Below are positions 10,105-19,646 of a stretch of 64,000 nucleotides of DNA, piece after piece. Made by a program: the position numbers and the translations under genes. The notes beneath the pieces are model-generated. The model ran no database searches. It was not told the origin of the DNA and was given only the letters and a program-made list of their open reading frames with translations. Position 1 is the first letter of the stretch. Each line of letters opens with the position of its first letter. Where the stretch lies: positions 223,651 to 287,650 of the forward strand of contig SCUB01000007.1 in assembly GCA_004297465.1 (NCBI GenBank), given 5' to 3'. Source of the DNA: Xanthobacteraceae bacterium. Lineage in GTDB: Bacteria; Pseudomonadota; Alphaproteobacteria; Rhizobiales; Xanthobacteraceae.

Positions 10105-11778
10105 TCAACCCGCCGCCGCGCGCAATAGCCGTTCGGCGGCGGCGCGCGCTTCGGCGGTGATTTCCGCGCCGGCCAGCATGCGCGCGATCTCCTCGCGGCG
10201 ATGCTCGGTCTCGAGCGAGGCGACGCGGGTCATGACGCGCTTGCCCTTGTCGAGCGTTTCCTTGCTGATGAGGTAGTGCTGGTCGGCGCGCGCGGCGACC
10301 TGGGGCGCATGCGTCACCGCCATCACCTGCGCCTTCTCCGCGAGCCGCGCCAGCCGCGCGCCGATGGCGTCGGCCACCGCGCCGCCGACTCCGGTGTCGA
10401 TCTCGTCGAACACCAGGGTGGGCGCCGAGCCGCGGTCGGCCAGCACCACTTTCAGCGCCAGCAGGAAGCGCGACAGCTCGCCGCCCGAGGCCACCTTCAT
10501 CAGCGGGCCGGGGCGCGTGCCGGGGTTGGTCTGGACCCAGAACTCGACGCGGTCGAAGCCCTGCGGGCCGGGCGCGGCCGGATCGGTTTCGACCGGCACG
10601 GAGAATTTGGCGCGATCGAGCTTGAGCGGCGCCAGCTCGCCGTTGACCGCCCTGGCCAGCTTGTCGCTGGCCTTGCGGCGCGCCGCCGACAGTTTTTCGG
10701 CCGCCGCGCGGTAGCACGTCTCGGCCTCCGCCGCCGCGCGTTCCAGCCGCGCCAGCTTGTCGGCCCCGGCGTCGATCAGCGCCAGATCGCCGGCGAAGCG
10801 CCGCGCCAGCGCCGCGAGATCGTCGACCGGGGTGGCGAACTTGCGCGCCGCCGCGCGCAAGGCGAACAGCCGTTCCTCGATCTGCTCCAGCTCGGCGGGG
10901 TCGTGATCGGCGGCGGCGAGCGCGGCATCGAGATGCTGGCGCGCCTCCTCGATGGCGTTGAGCGCGGCATCGAGCGCCCTGACCGCGGGCTCGACCAGGC
11001 GCGGCGCCTGCGCGGCGCGGCGTTCCAGGCGGCGCGCGGCGGCGGCCAGCTGGGGCGCCGGCGAATGCGTGCCGGCGACCGCGGCATGAGCATCACGCAG
11101 GTCCCCGGCGATCTTCTCGACCTGCATCATGGCGGCGCGGCGCTCGGCCAGCGCCGTCTCCTCGCCGGCCTGCGGCGCAAGCCGCGTCAGTTCCTCGCTG
11201 GCATGGCGCAGGTAATCGGCCTCGCGCAGCGCCCGCTCCATGCCGGCGCGATGCTCGTCGACCGCGACCTGGGTGGCGCGGCGCGCCTCCCACAACGCCT
11301 CGAGCGCGGCCACGTCCTTGTCGAGGCCGGCGAAGGCGTCGAGCAGGCGGCGATGGGTGGCGGCATCGACCAGCGCGCGCTCGTCGTGCTGGCCGTGAAT
11401 CTCGACCAGCGCCGCGCCGAGGTTCTTCATCGCCTGCACGCTGATCGGCTGATCATTGACGAAGGCGCGGGTGCGGCCATCGGCATACTGGATGCGGCGC
11501 AGGATCATCTCGCCGTCGCTCTCAATGCCGTTCGCGGCCAGCAGGGCATAGGCCGGATGGCGCGCCTCGACGTCGAACACCGCCGTCACCTGGCCCTGAT
11601 CCGCGCCGTGGCGCACCAGGCCGGCATCGCCGCGCCCGCCGAGCGCCAGCGCGAAGGCATCAAGCAGGATGGATTTGCCGGCGCCGGTTTCGCCGGTGAG
11701 CACCGCAAGGCCCGACACGAAATCAATGTCGAGGCGCTCGATCAGGACGATGTCGCGGATCGACAGCCGGGCCAGCAT
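10105..11778 (-). CDS. recN: DNA repair protein RecN
   Basis: A 557-residue SMC-like ATPase for recombinational double-strand break repair. Walker A is GETGAGKS near residue 32; the ABC signature SGGELSRFLLALK and Walker B TLVFDEIDTGVGG are near the C-terminus. The middle is Ala/Glu/Arg-rich and reads as the long coiled coil. The start MLARLSIRDIVLIE is the family start. It follows bamD closely (12 bp) on the same strand, as in many Rhizobiales, so the two are probably co-transcribed. Confidence 0.95.
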   Translation of the reverse strand: MLARLSIRDIVLIERLDIDFVSGLAVLTGETGAGKSILLDAFALALGGRGDAGLVRHGADQGQVTAVFDVEARHPAYALLAANGIESDGEMILRRIQYADGRTRAFVNDQPISVQAMKNLGAALVEIHGQHDERALVDAATHRRLLDAFAGLDKDVAALEALWEARRATQVAVDEHRAGMERALREADYLRHASEELTRLAPQAGEETALAERRAAMMQVEKIAGDLRDAHAAVAGTHSPAPQLAAAARRLERRAAQAPRLVEPAVRALDAALNAIEEARQHLDAALAAADHDPAELEQIEERLFALRAAARKFATPVDDLAALARRFAGDLALIDAGADKLARLERAAAEAETCYRAAAEKLSAARRKASDKLARAVNGELAPLKLDRAKFSVPVETDPAAPGPQGFDRVEFWVQTNPGTRPGPLMKVASGGELSRFLLALKVVLADRGSAPTLVFDEIDTGVGGAVADAIGARLARLAEKAQVMAVTHAPQVAARADQHYLISKETLDKGKRVMTRVASLETEHRREEIARMLAGAEITAEARAAAERLLRAAAG

Positions 11779-11790
11779 GGCATCGCGATC

Positions 11791-12693
11791 CTAGCCGAGA
11801 CCCAGCTTCTTGAACGAGCGGCTGATCCAGGAATCCTTGTTCTCGTTCGGTTCAAGCCCGCCGCCGCGCACCAGGGTATAGGCGTCCTTGTACCAGCGGC
11901 TGTCCGGGAAGTTGTGCCCAAGCACGGCGGCCGCGGTCTGCGCCTCGTTGACGATGCCGAGCGCCATGTAGGCTTCGGTCAGGCGCATCAGCGCCTCCTC
12001 GACATGGCGCGTGGTCTGATACTGCGTCACCACCACCTTGAAGCGGTTGATGGCGCCGGTGTAGTCGCGCTTGCCGATATAATAGCGGCCGACCATCATC
12101 TCGCGCCCGGCGAGCTGGTCGCGCGCCACCTCGATCTTGCGCTTGGCCTGGCCGGCGTATTCCGAATTGGGATATTTGCGCGCCACCTCCTCGAGTGCCG
12201 CGACCGCCTTCTCGGTACGGCCCTGGTCGCGGCTGATGTCGGGGATCTGGTCGAAGTGCGAGGCGGCGATCAGGTACTGCGCGTAGGCCGCGTCCGGGCT
12301 GCCGGGGTGCAGCGTGACGTAGCGCGTCGCGGTGCCGATGCAGTCGTCGTAATTGCGCGCCTCGTAATGGGCATAGGCCGACATCAGAAGCGACTTGCGC
12401 GCCCAGTCCGAATACGGATGCTGGCGATCGACTTCCTCGAACTTCTTCGCGGCGAGCTTGAAGTCCTTCTTGTTGTTAAGAAGGAACAGCCCCTCGTTAT
12501 AGAGCTTCTCCGGCGGCTCATCGGCGAAGGTTTCCTCGCTGCTGAAGAACTTGTCGAAGATATTGAGATTGCTGCACGCGCCGGTCGAGACGGCGACGCC
12601 GAGCAGCATCATGGCCAGCCCGAGACGGCGCAGGCCGAACCCGAGAAGCGGAGTTTTACGCACAAAGAGCGCCCTTGGCTGCCATGCCGTCAT
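11791..12693 (-). CDS. bamD: Outer membrane assembly lipoprotein BamD
   Basis: A 300-residue lipoprotein of the BAM complex that inserts beta-barrel proteins into the outer membrane. A positively charged start and hydrophobic segment end in VAVSTGAC, a lipobox. TPR-type repeats follow (LYNEGLFLLNNKKDFKLAAKKFEEVDRQHPYS and similar), as in BamD/ComL. The start is uncertain: an ATG at 12744 would add 17 residues, and neither start has a strong ribosome site. It is downstream of lpxC in transcription order, with three direct repeats in the gap. Confidence 0.9.
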   Translation of the reverse strand: MTAWQPRALFVRKTPLLGFGLRRLGLAMMLLGVAVSTGACSNLNIFDKFFSSEETFADEPPEKLYNEGLFLLNNKKDFKLAAKKFEEVDRQHPYSDWARKSLLMSAYAHYEARNYDDCIGTATRYVTLHPGSPDAAYAQYLIAASHFDQIPDISRDQGRTEKAVAALEEVARKYPNSEYAGQAKRKIEVARDQLAGREMMVGRYYIGKRDYTGAINRFKVVVTQYQTTRHVEEALMRLTEAYMALGIVNEAQTAAAVLGHNFPDSRWYKDAYTLVRGGGLEPNENKDSWISRSFKKLGLG

Positions 12694-12758
12694 TGGTGAA
12701 ACCCGGTCCCCCTGCTGGCGGATCTGGCCAAACGGCCGCGCCATGGTGATGCATTAAG

Positions 12759-12801
12759 GCATATGACCCCGCGGTGCATATGACCCGGTTGCATATGACC
12801 C
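12759..12801. repeat. Three direct copies of GCATATGACCC
   Basis: Identical 11-mers lie at 12759-12769, 12776-12786 and 12791-12801, about 1.5 helical turns apart. They sit just upstream of bamD, between it and lpxC. The spacing and identity suggest a protein-binding array or a small tandem expansion. The rest of the lpxC-bamD gap (12802-13055) shows no gene and no clear terminator. Confidence 0.55.
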
Positions 12802-13055
12802 AGTGCATGCTGCGGCTCGGCAACCCCGCCGCGCCCGACAAATCATGCACGGGATGTCACAATCCTGGCGCATGACCGCCGGACCGATCGGTGTCCGTCG
12901 CCGCCGCCTCATGCTGTAGCTGAATTCAGCCCGTGAACCAACCGGATATGCAGACAATCCGCCGGGAATAAGGCGGCTTCCGGTCGGCGGCGCCAGCCGC
13001 GAATGCATGCGAAGGTTAACTGGGGCGCGGAAAATCCGGCAAGTTTCGGCCGGGC

Positions 13056-14096
13056 TCAAGCCGAACGGTCGGGCCCGTAGGCGGGCGCCACCTGGCCGGC
13101 GGCGACGTCGGCATGGCCGCGCAGGCGGCGCGGCGCCTCGGCTTCCACCACGCGCCAGGCGCTGGCGTCGGCCATCAGCGCGGAGAGCACCGCGTGATTG
13201 AGCCGGTGGCCGCCGCGCACCGAACGGTAGAGGCCGAGGATGGGCAGGCCGGCCAGCGCCAGGTCGCCGACCGCGTCGAGCGCCTTGTGGCGGACGAACT
13301 CGTCGGCGTAGCGCAGGCCCTCGGTATTGAGGATGCGGGTGTCGTCGAACACCACCGAATTCTCGAACGAGGCGCCGAGCGCATAACCGGCGCTCCACAG
13401 TCGCGCCACGTCGTTCATGTTGCCGAAGGTGCGGGCACGCGCGATGTCGCGGCGGAAGCCGGCGGGTTCGAGATCGAACGCCAACTGCTGGCGGCCGATC
13501 AGCGGATGGTCGAACACGATCTCGATCTCGGCGCGAAAGCCGCCGGCATGAGGATGCAGCTCGCCGCTCGAATCGCCGATCACGACGCGAACCGGCTTGA
13601 GAATCTCGATGAAGCGGCGCGGCGCAGCCAGCGCGACCACGCCGGCCTGGTCGATGGCGGCGACGATCGGCGCGGCGCTGCCGTCGAGGATCGGCACCTC
13701 GGTGCCGTCGACCTCGATGAGGGCGTTGTCGACCCCGAGGCCGCGCAGCGAAGCCAGCACGTGCTCGGCGGTGGACACCAGCGGACCGTCGCGGTCGCCC
13801 AGCACGGTCGCGAAGTCGGTGGCGGTGACGGAGTTGACCTCGGCGCGCACCTCGCGGTCACGGCCGTCGAGGCCGGTGCGGATGAACACATAGCCGGTGT
13901 CGGCATCGGCCGGCCCCAGCGTCAGGTTGACTGGCTTGCCGGAATGGACGCCGATGCCGGACAGGGTGACCTGGCCGCCGAGCGTGGTCTGGCGGCCTGG
14001 ATTCAGCCGGACCGGACCATTGCGGCTCGACAGCGGCCTTTTCACGGTGTTCCGTTTCACGGCTTCCCTTTTCACGGCGTCCCGTCGCGTTTTCAT
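13056..14096 (-). CDS. lpxC: UDP-3-O-acyl-N-acetylglucosamine deacetylase
   Basis: A 346-residue zinc amidase that commits UDP-sugar to lipid A synthesis. Conserved segments: TLSGIGVHSGKPVNLTL, STAEHVLASLRGLGVDNALIEVDG (zinc His), EFVRHKALDAVGDLALAG (zinc His and Asp) and GGHRLNHAVLSAL. It carries a ~30-residue N-terminal extension with a 5-residue repeat (DAVKR-EAVKR-NTVKR, residues 6-20) not typical of LpxC. An in-frame start at 14210 would extend it further; I prefer 14096, preceded by GGTGGGA. It lies after ftsZ but is separated from it by a hairpin and a likely promoter. Confidence 0.93.
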   Translation of the reverse strand: MKTRRDAVKREAVKRNTVKRPLSSRNGPVRLNPGRQTTLGGQVTLSGIGVHSGKPVNLTLGPADADTGYVFIRTGLDGRDREVRAEVNSVTATDFATVLGDRDGPLVSTAEHVLASLRGLGVDNALIEVDGTEVPILDGSAAPIVAAIDQAGVVALAAPRRFIEILKPVRVVIGDSSGELHPHAGGFRAEIEIVFDHPLIGRQQLAFDLEPAGFRRDIARARTFGNMNDVARLWSAGYALGASFENSVVFDDTRILNTEGLRYADEFVRHKALDAVGDLALAGLPILGLYRSVRGGHRLNHAVLSALMADASAWRVVEAEAPRRLRGHADVAAGQVAPAYGPDRSA

Positions 14097-14264
14097 TCCC
14101 ACCACAACCAATTCCGGCGGTCGCGTTCCGGCATGCAGCCGGTCCTTGCGCCTGAGTTCCGTCACAGCTTTAAAGAAACGGGGAACGACCGAAAACGGTG
14201 CCGGCGCCACGCGCCGCGGTCATGACCGCCCCAAAACTCCAAAAGCCCGCCCCAAAGTCAGCAA

Positions 14265-14293
14265 ATTTTAGTCCTTATGGGGGGTGCGGCCAA
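14265..14293 (-). promoter_or_regulatory. Likely sigma-70 promoter for lpxC
   Basis: On the minus strand, TTGGCC (14293-14288) and TAAAAT (14270-14265) are separated by exactly 17 bases, matching the housekeeping consensus at 4/6 and 5/6 positions. It lies between ftsZ and lpxC and points at lpxC, giving a leader of about 160 bases to the chosen start. It supports lpxC being independently transcribed. Confidence 0.5.
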
Positions 14294-14450
14294 CTCACGC
14301 TTTTTTACCGATTGTTACCCACGGACCGCCGCAATGCCGCCGCAGCGCCGCCATGATCGCGAGCGGCGCGGTGCCCGGCAATCTTATATTAATGTTTAGT
14401 TCCAGTCAGTTGTCGGGACAAGTTCCACCTGTCGCCGGGCCGGAAACAAT

Positions 14451-14476
14451 TGTCCCGGCCACATGGGGCCGGGACA
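14451..14476 (-). terminator. Hairpin after ftsZ
   Basis: TGTCCCGGCC (14451-14460) and GGCCGGGACA (14467-14476) form a perfect 10-bp stem with a 6-base loop. On the minus strand it is followed by ATTGTTTCC, giving a short T-rich tail. It lies 41 bp after the ftsZ stop, so it likely ends the dcw transcript. Confidence 0.65.
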
Positions 14477-14516
14477 GGTCGCATCGTCTATCAACAGCAA
14501 TCCGCGTGGGGCGCGC

Positions 14517-16289
14517 TCAGTGCGCCTGACGGCGCAGGAACGCCGGGATGTCGAGGTTGTCGTCCGGATGGGCCGGCGCCACCGGGGCGGCGCGGCCATG
14601 CGGATCGAGTCCCTGCGAGGCCGGCCGGCGACCATATTCCGATACCGGATCGGCGGACCGGGCCGGAGCCGGGCGCGACGGCGGCCGTTCCGGCATCGCC
14701 GGCATGCCGGCGTTGACGGGACGAGTCGTCACCTGCGGTTCGCGATCTTCGTCACGGCGGCCGAGGCCGACATTGGCGAGGCGCTGCAGCAGCGACATGC
14801 GCTTGCGTTCAGGGTGCTCGTCGGCGATCTCGCCGCGGGCGTGACGGATTTCGTTCTGCGCCGGCAGCGGCAGCTCGTCGAACTGCGGCATGCGCGGCGC
14901 GCGCACCGGGATGCGCTCCGGCGAGTGCGGAATGAACGCGGCCGGGGCCGGGTCGTATTCCTCGATCGGCATCGGGTCATGCTCGGGGAACAGCGACGGC
15001 TTGGGTGGGATCGAACGGATGGTGACATCCTCGAAGCCGGCGAGCGGCTTCGGGGCCCGGGTTTCGGCGGCCGGCGCGACGGCGGCGGCGATCGCCGCCA
15101 GCGTGGCGCGCTCGACATGCTCGGACGACATGCGCGGCGCGGCCGGGTCGGCCTGGACCGGCGCCGCCGGTGCGCCTTCGGGCAGGGTGCGTGCCGCGGC
15201 GGCCCGCTCGGCCATGCGCTGATTGTCGGCGCGCAGCCGCGCGGTGAGTTCCGCGAGCCGGTTGTCCTGCACGCTGCCGGTGGCGGCCGGCGCCGCGGCC
15301 GGCGTGGCCGCGCGGACCCCCGCCAGCTGCTCGATGCCGGTGGCGACCACCGAGACGCGGATGATGCCATCGAGCGATTCGTCGAAGGTGGCGCCGACGA
15401 TGATGTTGGCGTCCTGGTCCACCTCGCCGCGGATGCGCGAGGCGGCCTCGTCGACCTCGAACAGCGTCAGGTCGCGGCCGCCGGTGATGGAGATCAGAAG
15501 GCCCTTGGCGCCCTTCATCGAGTTATCGTCGATCAGCTGGTTGGCGATGGCCTGCTCGGCCGCCTTCAGCGCCCGGCTGTCGCCCGAGGCCTCGCCGGTG
15601 CCCATCATCGCCTTGCCCATCTCGCGCATCACGGCGCGCACGTCGGCGAAGTCGAGGTTGATGAGGCCTTCCTTGACCATCAGGTCGGTGATGCAGGCGA
15701 CGCCCGAATACAGCACCTGGTCGGCCATCGCGAAGGCGTCGGCGAAGGTGGTCTTCTCGTTGGCGACCCGGAACAGGTTCTGATTGGGGATGATGAGCAG
15801 CGTGTCGACGACCTTCTGCAATTCGCCGATGCCGCCCTCGGCGATGCGCATGCGGCGCACGCCCTCGAACTGGAACGGCTTGGTGACGACGCCGACGGTG
15901 AGGATGCCGAGTTCGCGCGCGGTCTTGGCGATCACGGGGGCCGCTCCCGTGCCGGTGCCCCCGCCCATGCCGGCGGTGACGAACACCATGTGCGCGCCCG
16001 ACAGATGGTCGCGGATCTCGTCGAGCACCTCCTCGGCGGCGGCGCGGCCGACTTCGGGCTGCGAACCGGCGCCGAGCCCCTGGGTAACCTGGAGGCCCAT
16101 CTGGATCACGCGCTCGGCCTTGGACATCGACAGCGCCTGGGCGTCGGTGTTGGCGACCACGAAGTCGACGCCCTCCAGGCCGGCCGAGATCATGTTGTTG
16201 ACGGCGTTGCCGCCGGCACCGCCAACACCAAACACGGTGATGCGCGGCTTGAGCTCGCGAATATCGGGGATCTTGAGATTGATGGTCAT
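14517..16289 (-). CDS. ftsZ: Cell division GTPase FtsZ
   Basis: A 590-residue tubulin homologue that forms the Z-ring. GTP-binding motifs are clear: [16 protein letters not shown] at the N-terminus and [15 protein letters not shown] (tubulin signature) near residue 105. After the ~320-residue core comes a long Pro/Ala/Arg-rich linker, then the C-terminal peptide [12 protein letters not shown] that binds FtsA and other partners. The long linker (about 230 residues) is usual for Rhizobiales. The start at 16289 gives [10 protein letters not shown]; an ATG at 16316 would add nine residues. It follows ftsA by 85 bp. Confidence 0.97.
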   Translation of the reverse strand: MTINLKIPDIRELKPRITVFGVGGAGGNAVNNMISAGLEGVDFVVANTDAQALSMSKAERVIQMGLQVTQGLGAGSQPEVGRAAAEEVLDEIRDHLSGAHMVFVTAGMGGGTGTGAAPVIAKTARELGILTVGVVTKPFQFEGVRRMRIAEGGIGELQKVVDTLLIIPNQNLFRVANEKTTFADAFAMADQVLYSGVACITDLMVKEGLINLDFADVRAVMREMGKAMMGTGEASGDSRALKAAEQAIANQLIDDNSMKGAKGLLISITGGRDLTLFEVDEAASRIRGEVDQDANIIVGATFDESLDGIIRVSVVATGIEQLAGVRAATPAAAPAATGSVQDNRLAELTARLRADNQRMAERAAAARTLPEGAPAAPVQADPAAPRMSSEHVERATLAAIAAAVAPAAETRAPKPLAGFEDVTIRSIPPKPSLFPEHDPMPIEEYDPAPAAFIPHSPERIPVRAPRMPQFDELPLPAQNEIRHARGEIADEHPERKRMSLLQRLANVGLGRRDEDREPQVTTRPVNAGMPAMPERPPSRPAPARSADPVSEYGRRPASQGLDPHGRAAPVAPAHPDDNLDIPAFLRRQAH

Positions 16290-16374
16290 GTCTGCCTCTC
16301 GATTACGCGCGCGCAATACGCCGTACTGTGTTCCGGGCTGCCGCCGGAAGCGTTGTTGACCGAATGCCGGATCG

Positions 16375-17697
16375 TCAGAAGCTGTCGCGCAGCCATCGTC
16401 CGACCTTTCCGAAATAGCCGTCAGTCCCTGTCATGAGCTGCCGCGTGGTCCGCGGTTCGATATGTTCAAGGTGAGCGTATTGGGGATAGACCAGCAGGCC
16501 CGCCGGCACCGCGAACGACGCGCCCTTGGCGACCTCGGGCAGCCGCGCGAGGCCGAACGGACGGCCGACCCGCACCGGACGGCCGAGCACGCGGCCGGCC
16601 AGTTCGGGCAGCCCCGTCAATTGCGAGGCGCCGCCGGTCAGCACGACCCGCGCCTGCGGCTCCGCCGCGAAGGGGGACTGCGCCAGCCGGTCCCGCACCA
16701 TCTCGAATATCTCCTCGACCCGTTGCCGCACGATGTTGGCCATCGCGGCGCGCGACACGACCTGCGGCGGATCGCGGTCGCCGCCGCCCGTCGCGGATAC
16801 GGTGAGCAGTTCGCGCGCGTCGGATCCACCTGTCAGTACGGTGCCATATAACGTCTTGATTCGCTCGGCATCCGCAATGCACGCGCCCAATCCGCGCGCG
16901 ATATCCATCGTGATGTGATGGCCGCCGAGTGCGAAGCCGCTGGCGTGCACGAACTGTCCGCCGGAATAGGTGGCGATCGTGGTGGTGCCGGCGCCCATGT
17001 CGATCACCGCGGCGCCGAGATCGGTTTCGTCGTCGGCGAGCACCGCGAGCCCGGCGACATAGGGCGCCGCGACCATGGCCTCGACGGCGAGATGGCAGCG
17101 CTCGACCACCAGCATGAGATTCTTGGCCACCGTGGCGTCGGCGGTCACGACGTTGAGATCGACGCCGAACTGGCGCGCCACCATGCCGCACGGATTGCGC
17201 ACGCCCTTGACGCCGTCGACGGTGTAGCCGACCGGCAGCGCATGCAGCGCGGTGCGGCTCTCGCCGGTGGCGTGGAAGATTCCCGCGGTCATGGCGCGGT
17301 CGAGGTCGCGCTGCGTCACCGCGCTGCCGCGGGTTTCGGCCTGGGCCTCGATCAGCGCGCTGCCGATGCGCCCGGCCGACACCGACAGCAGCACCGCCTC
17401 GAGCTGGACCCCGGCCATGCGTTCGGCCAGCGCCACCGCCTTGCGCACCGCCTGTTCGGCCTCGCGCATGTCGGCGACCGCGCCGGCCTTCATGCCGCGC
17501 GACTGCACGTGGCTCAGGCCCAGCACCTCGATGGCATGGCTGCGGCCGGGCAGCACGTCCTGCGGCGGGGCGGGTTTCAGCCGTCCGATCATGCAGGCGA
17601 TCTTGCTGGTGCCGATGTCGAGCGCCGCCACCACCGAGGGGCGATGGGACGTCACCGGACGCATCTTGGGGGCGATGCCGTGGTCAAGGCTTGTCAT
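16375..17697 (-). CDS. ftsA: Cell division protein FtsA
   Basis: A 440-residue actin-like ATPase that tethers FtsZ to the membrane. Phosphate-1 motif [17 protein letters not shown], phosphate-2 [19 protein letters not shown] and adenosine motif [13 protein letters not shown] are present. The C-terminal end ([14 protein letters not shown]) is an amphipathic helix for membrane binding. The start overlaps the ftsQ stop by 4 bp (ATGA), so translation is probably coupled. Confidence 0.96.
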   Translation of the reverse strand: MTSLDHGIAPKMRPVTSHRPSVVAALDIGTSKIACMIGRLKPAPPQDVLPGRSHAIEVLGLSHVQSRGMKAGAVADMREAEQAVRKAVALAERMAGVQLEAVLLSVSAGRIGSALIEAQAETRGSAVTQRDLDRAMTAGIFHATGESRTALHALPVGYTVDGVKGVRNPCGMVARQFGVDLNVVTADATVAKNLMLVVERCHLAVEAMVAAPYVAGLAVLADDETDLGAAVIDMGAGTTTIATYSGGQFVHASGFALGGHHITMDIARGLGACIADAERIKTLYGTVLTGGSDARELLTVSATGGGDRDPPQVVSRAAMANIVRQRVEEIFEMVRDRLAQSPFAAEPQARVVLTGGASQLTGLPELAGRVLGRPVRVGRPFGLARLPEVAKGASFAVPAGLLVYPQYAHLEHIEPRTTRQLMTGTDGYFGKVGRWLRDSF

Positions 17698-18662
17698 GCG
17701 TCGCCCGCCTTGCGCTTGGGAAACTTCGCCTTGAGGACGTCGGCGCGCGCCTTGGCGGCGTCTTCCGACAGCCGCACGGTGACGCGGTCGGGCAGCCGCA
17801 GGTCGATGGCGGTGATGTCGCGGGTGAACAACCGCTCGTCCTGATCGAGCCGGGTGAGGCGGGTGAGCGCCCCGGCGGCGTTGATCTCCGGCAGCCGCAC
17901 GTCGAGGCCGTTGGCGAGACGCAGGTTCCAGCGCCGCTCGCCGACCAGCACCATCGCCTTCACCTGCTCCTTGACCTTGGGGAAATAGGCGAGCGTGGCG
18001 AGGAAGTCGCGCACCTGGAGGTTGGCGCCCTTGCCCACCACCAGCGGCAGGCCGGTGAAGCGCCGCGGCACCGGCGTCTCCAGTACCGCGCCGTCCTCGG
18101 CGATCACCGAAACCTGGCCGTCGACCTGCCACAGCGCGAAGCCGGCGCGCTCGGTGATGTCGATCTGCAGCCGGTTGGGGAACAGCTTGAGCACGGTGGC
18201 GTCGGCGATCCACGGATTGGCCTTGAGGCGGTCGCGCACCGCGGCGGCATCGAGGAACAACAGCGATTGGCGCGCCGTCACCCCGCCGATGGCCAGCACC
18301 TCGTCCTGGGTGAGCTGGCGGCGGCCGGCGACCGCGACATCTGCGATGCGGAAGCCGGCGGCGTTGGCGGCGGCGTCGCGCGCGTCACGCAGCACCGCGG
18401 TGACGGCCCCGAGGTGATCGCCCCTGACCGCGCCGTAGCCGGCGCTGACCAGCAGCATCGCCGCCGTGGCGGCGACGCCGAAACCGCGCGGCAGGCGGCG
18501 CTCGATGCGGGCAAGCGAACGGATGAGGCCGTGCTGGGGCAGTTCGGCGGAATGGTCGCGGACACGGCCGCGCGGCCGCGCGTTGACCGCGCGCCCAGCC
18601 CCCGTTCCGGCTGTCTGCCCCGGCTCTTTCAGCGACCGAGCGAGGCGTCCTCCACCATCCAT
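17694..18662 (-). CDS. ftsQ: Cell division protein FtsQ
   Basis: A 322-residue bitopic divisome protein. A charged cytoplasmic tail (~55 residues) is followed by one membrane segment (GFGVAATAAMLLVSAGYGAV), a POTRA domain (FRIADVAVAGRRQLTQDEVLAIGG...ANPWIADATVLKLFPNRLQIDITER) and the FtsQ beta domain. It bridges early and late divisome proteins (FtsL, FtsB, FtsI, FtsW). Its start lies 34 bp inside ddl, an unusually long overlap for this cluster, so a later start cannot be excluded. Confidence 0.93.
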   Translation of the reverse strand: MDGGGRLARSLKEPGQTAGTGAGRAVNARPRGRVRDHSAELPQHGLIRSLARIERRLPRGFGVAATAAMLLVSAGYGAVRGDHLGAVTAVLRDARDAAANAAGFRIADVAVAGRRQLTQDEVLAIGGVTARQSLLFLDAAAVRDRLKANPWIADATVLKLFPNRLQIDITERAGFALWQVDGQVSVIAEDGAVLETPVPRRFTGLPLVVGKGANLQVRDFLATLAYFPKVKEQVKAMVLVGERRWNLRLANGLDVRLPEINAAGALTRLTRLDQDERLFTRDITAIDLRLPDRVTVRLSEDAAKARADVLKAKFPKRKAGDA

Positions 18663-19549
18663 TGCACGAGCTCGTCAAATGTTATGCCCGCGTAAGCCGC
18701 GAGCTCAGGCACAAGTGACGTCTCGGTCATGCCGGGCTGGGTGTTCACTTCGAGGCAGACCAGACCCGCGGTCCCCCCGATGCGGTCGTCGTAGCGGAAA
18801 TCCGCCCGGCTCACGCCCCGGCAACCAAGCGCACGATGCGCCGTCAGGGCTAGTCTTCGGACTTCCTGGTAAACAATGGGTAAAAGAGATGCGGGCAGGA
18901 TGTGTTTTGATCCGCCCGGAGAATACTTTGCCTCGAAATCGTAGAATTTTACCGTCGGCACGATCTCGATGACATCGAGCGCGCGATCGCCCATCACGGC
19001 GCAGGTCAGCTCCTTGCCGGCGATGTAGCGCTCGGCCAAGAGCCGGTCGCCATGGGGCCAGTCGTGGCGGGTCAGTTCCTGCGGCGGGTGCTCGTGGGTC
19101 TCGGTGACGATGAAAACGCCGACGCTCGAGCCCTCGGCCACGGGTTTGAGCACATAGGGGCGCGGCAGCACATGGGCTTTCGCCGCCTCGAAGCGCGACA
19201 CCGTCATGCCTTCGGCCACCGGCACGCCGGCCGCCGCCATCACCGTCTTGGCGACATCCTTCTGCATGGCGACCGACGAGGCCATGACGCCGGAATGGCT
19301 GTAGGGGATGCCGAGGATTTCCAGCACCCCCTGCAGCGTGCCGTCCTCGCCGGGCGCGCCGTGCAGCACGTTGAGCGCGGCGTCGGGCCTGAGCCCGGTC
19401 AGCACGGTGGCGACGTCGCGATCAACATCGATGCGGCTGACGCGATAGCCGCGCCGCTCCAGCGCGTCGGCGCAGGCCTTGCCCGAGCGCAGGCTGATCT
19501 CGCGCTCCGACGACCAGCCCCCCATCAGCACCGCGACGTGTTTGGTCAT
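18629..19549 (-). CDS. ddl: D-alanine--D-alanine ligase
   Basis: A 306-residue ATP-grasp enzyme joining two D-Ala for the peptidoglycan pentapeptide. Motifs: VLMGGWSSEREISLRSG, NVLHGAPGEDGTLQG, YVLKPVAEGSSVGV, and the Mg2+-binding CLEVNTQPGMTETSL near the end. The start at 19549 follows GAGGGGACA, a good ribosome site. A REPIN-like repeat occupies the 97 bp between murB and ddl, breaking the otherwise tight packing. Confidence 0.95.
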   Translation of the reverse strand: MTKHVAVLMGGWSSEREISLRSGKACADALERRGYRVSRIDVDRDVATVLTGLRPDAALNVLHGAPGEDGTLQGVLEILGIPYSHSGVMASSVAMQKDVAKTVMAAAGVPVAEGMTVSRFEAAKAHVLPRPYVLKPVAEGSSVGVFIVTETHEHPPQELTRHDWPHGDRLLAERYIAGKELTCAVMGDRALDVIEIVPTVKFYDFEAKYSPGGSKHILPASLLPIVYQEVRRLALTAHRALGCRGVSRADFRYDDRIGGTAGLVCLEVNTQPGMTETSLVPELAAYAGITFDELVQWMVEDASLGR

Positions 19550-19570
19550 TGTCCCCTCTCCGGTCCTTTC

Positions 19571-19643
19571 GTCATTGCCGGGCTCGACCCGGCAACCCAT
19601 CCAGCAAAAAGATGGATGCGCGTGGCCAGGCCCCGCGCATGAC
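19571..19643. repeat. REPIN-like element between murB and ddl
   Basis: Two facing palindromic halves: a left half with stem TGCCGGG/CCCGGCA in GTCAT...CCATC context, and a right half from GATGGATGCGCG to CGCGCATGAC. It is 73 bp long and interrupts the dcw operon, where genes otherwise overlap. It could form a hairpin in the polycistronic mRNA and affect ddl-ftsQAZ expression. Confidence 0.7.
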
Positions 19644-19646
19644 CCT

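Larger units (their letters stand above)
14097..14516. other. ftsZ-lpxC intergenic region
   Basis: 420 bp without a convincing gene. It contains the ftsZ hairpin (14451-14476) and the predicted lpxC promoter (14265-14293). The stretch 14225-14310 is AT-richer than its surroundings. Confidence 0.5.
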
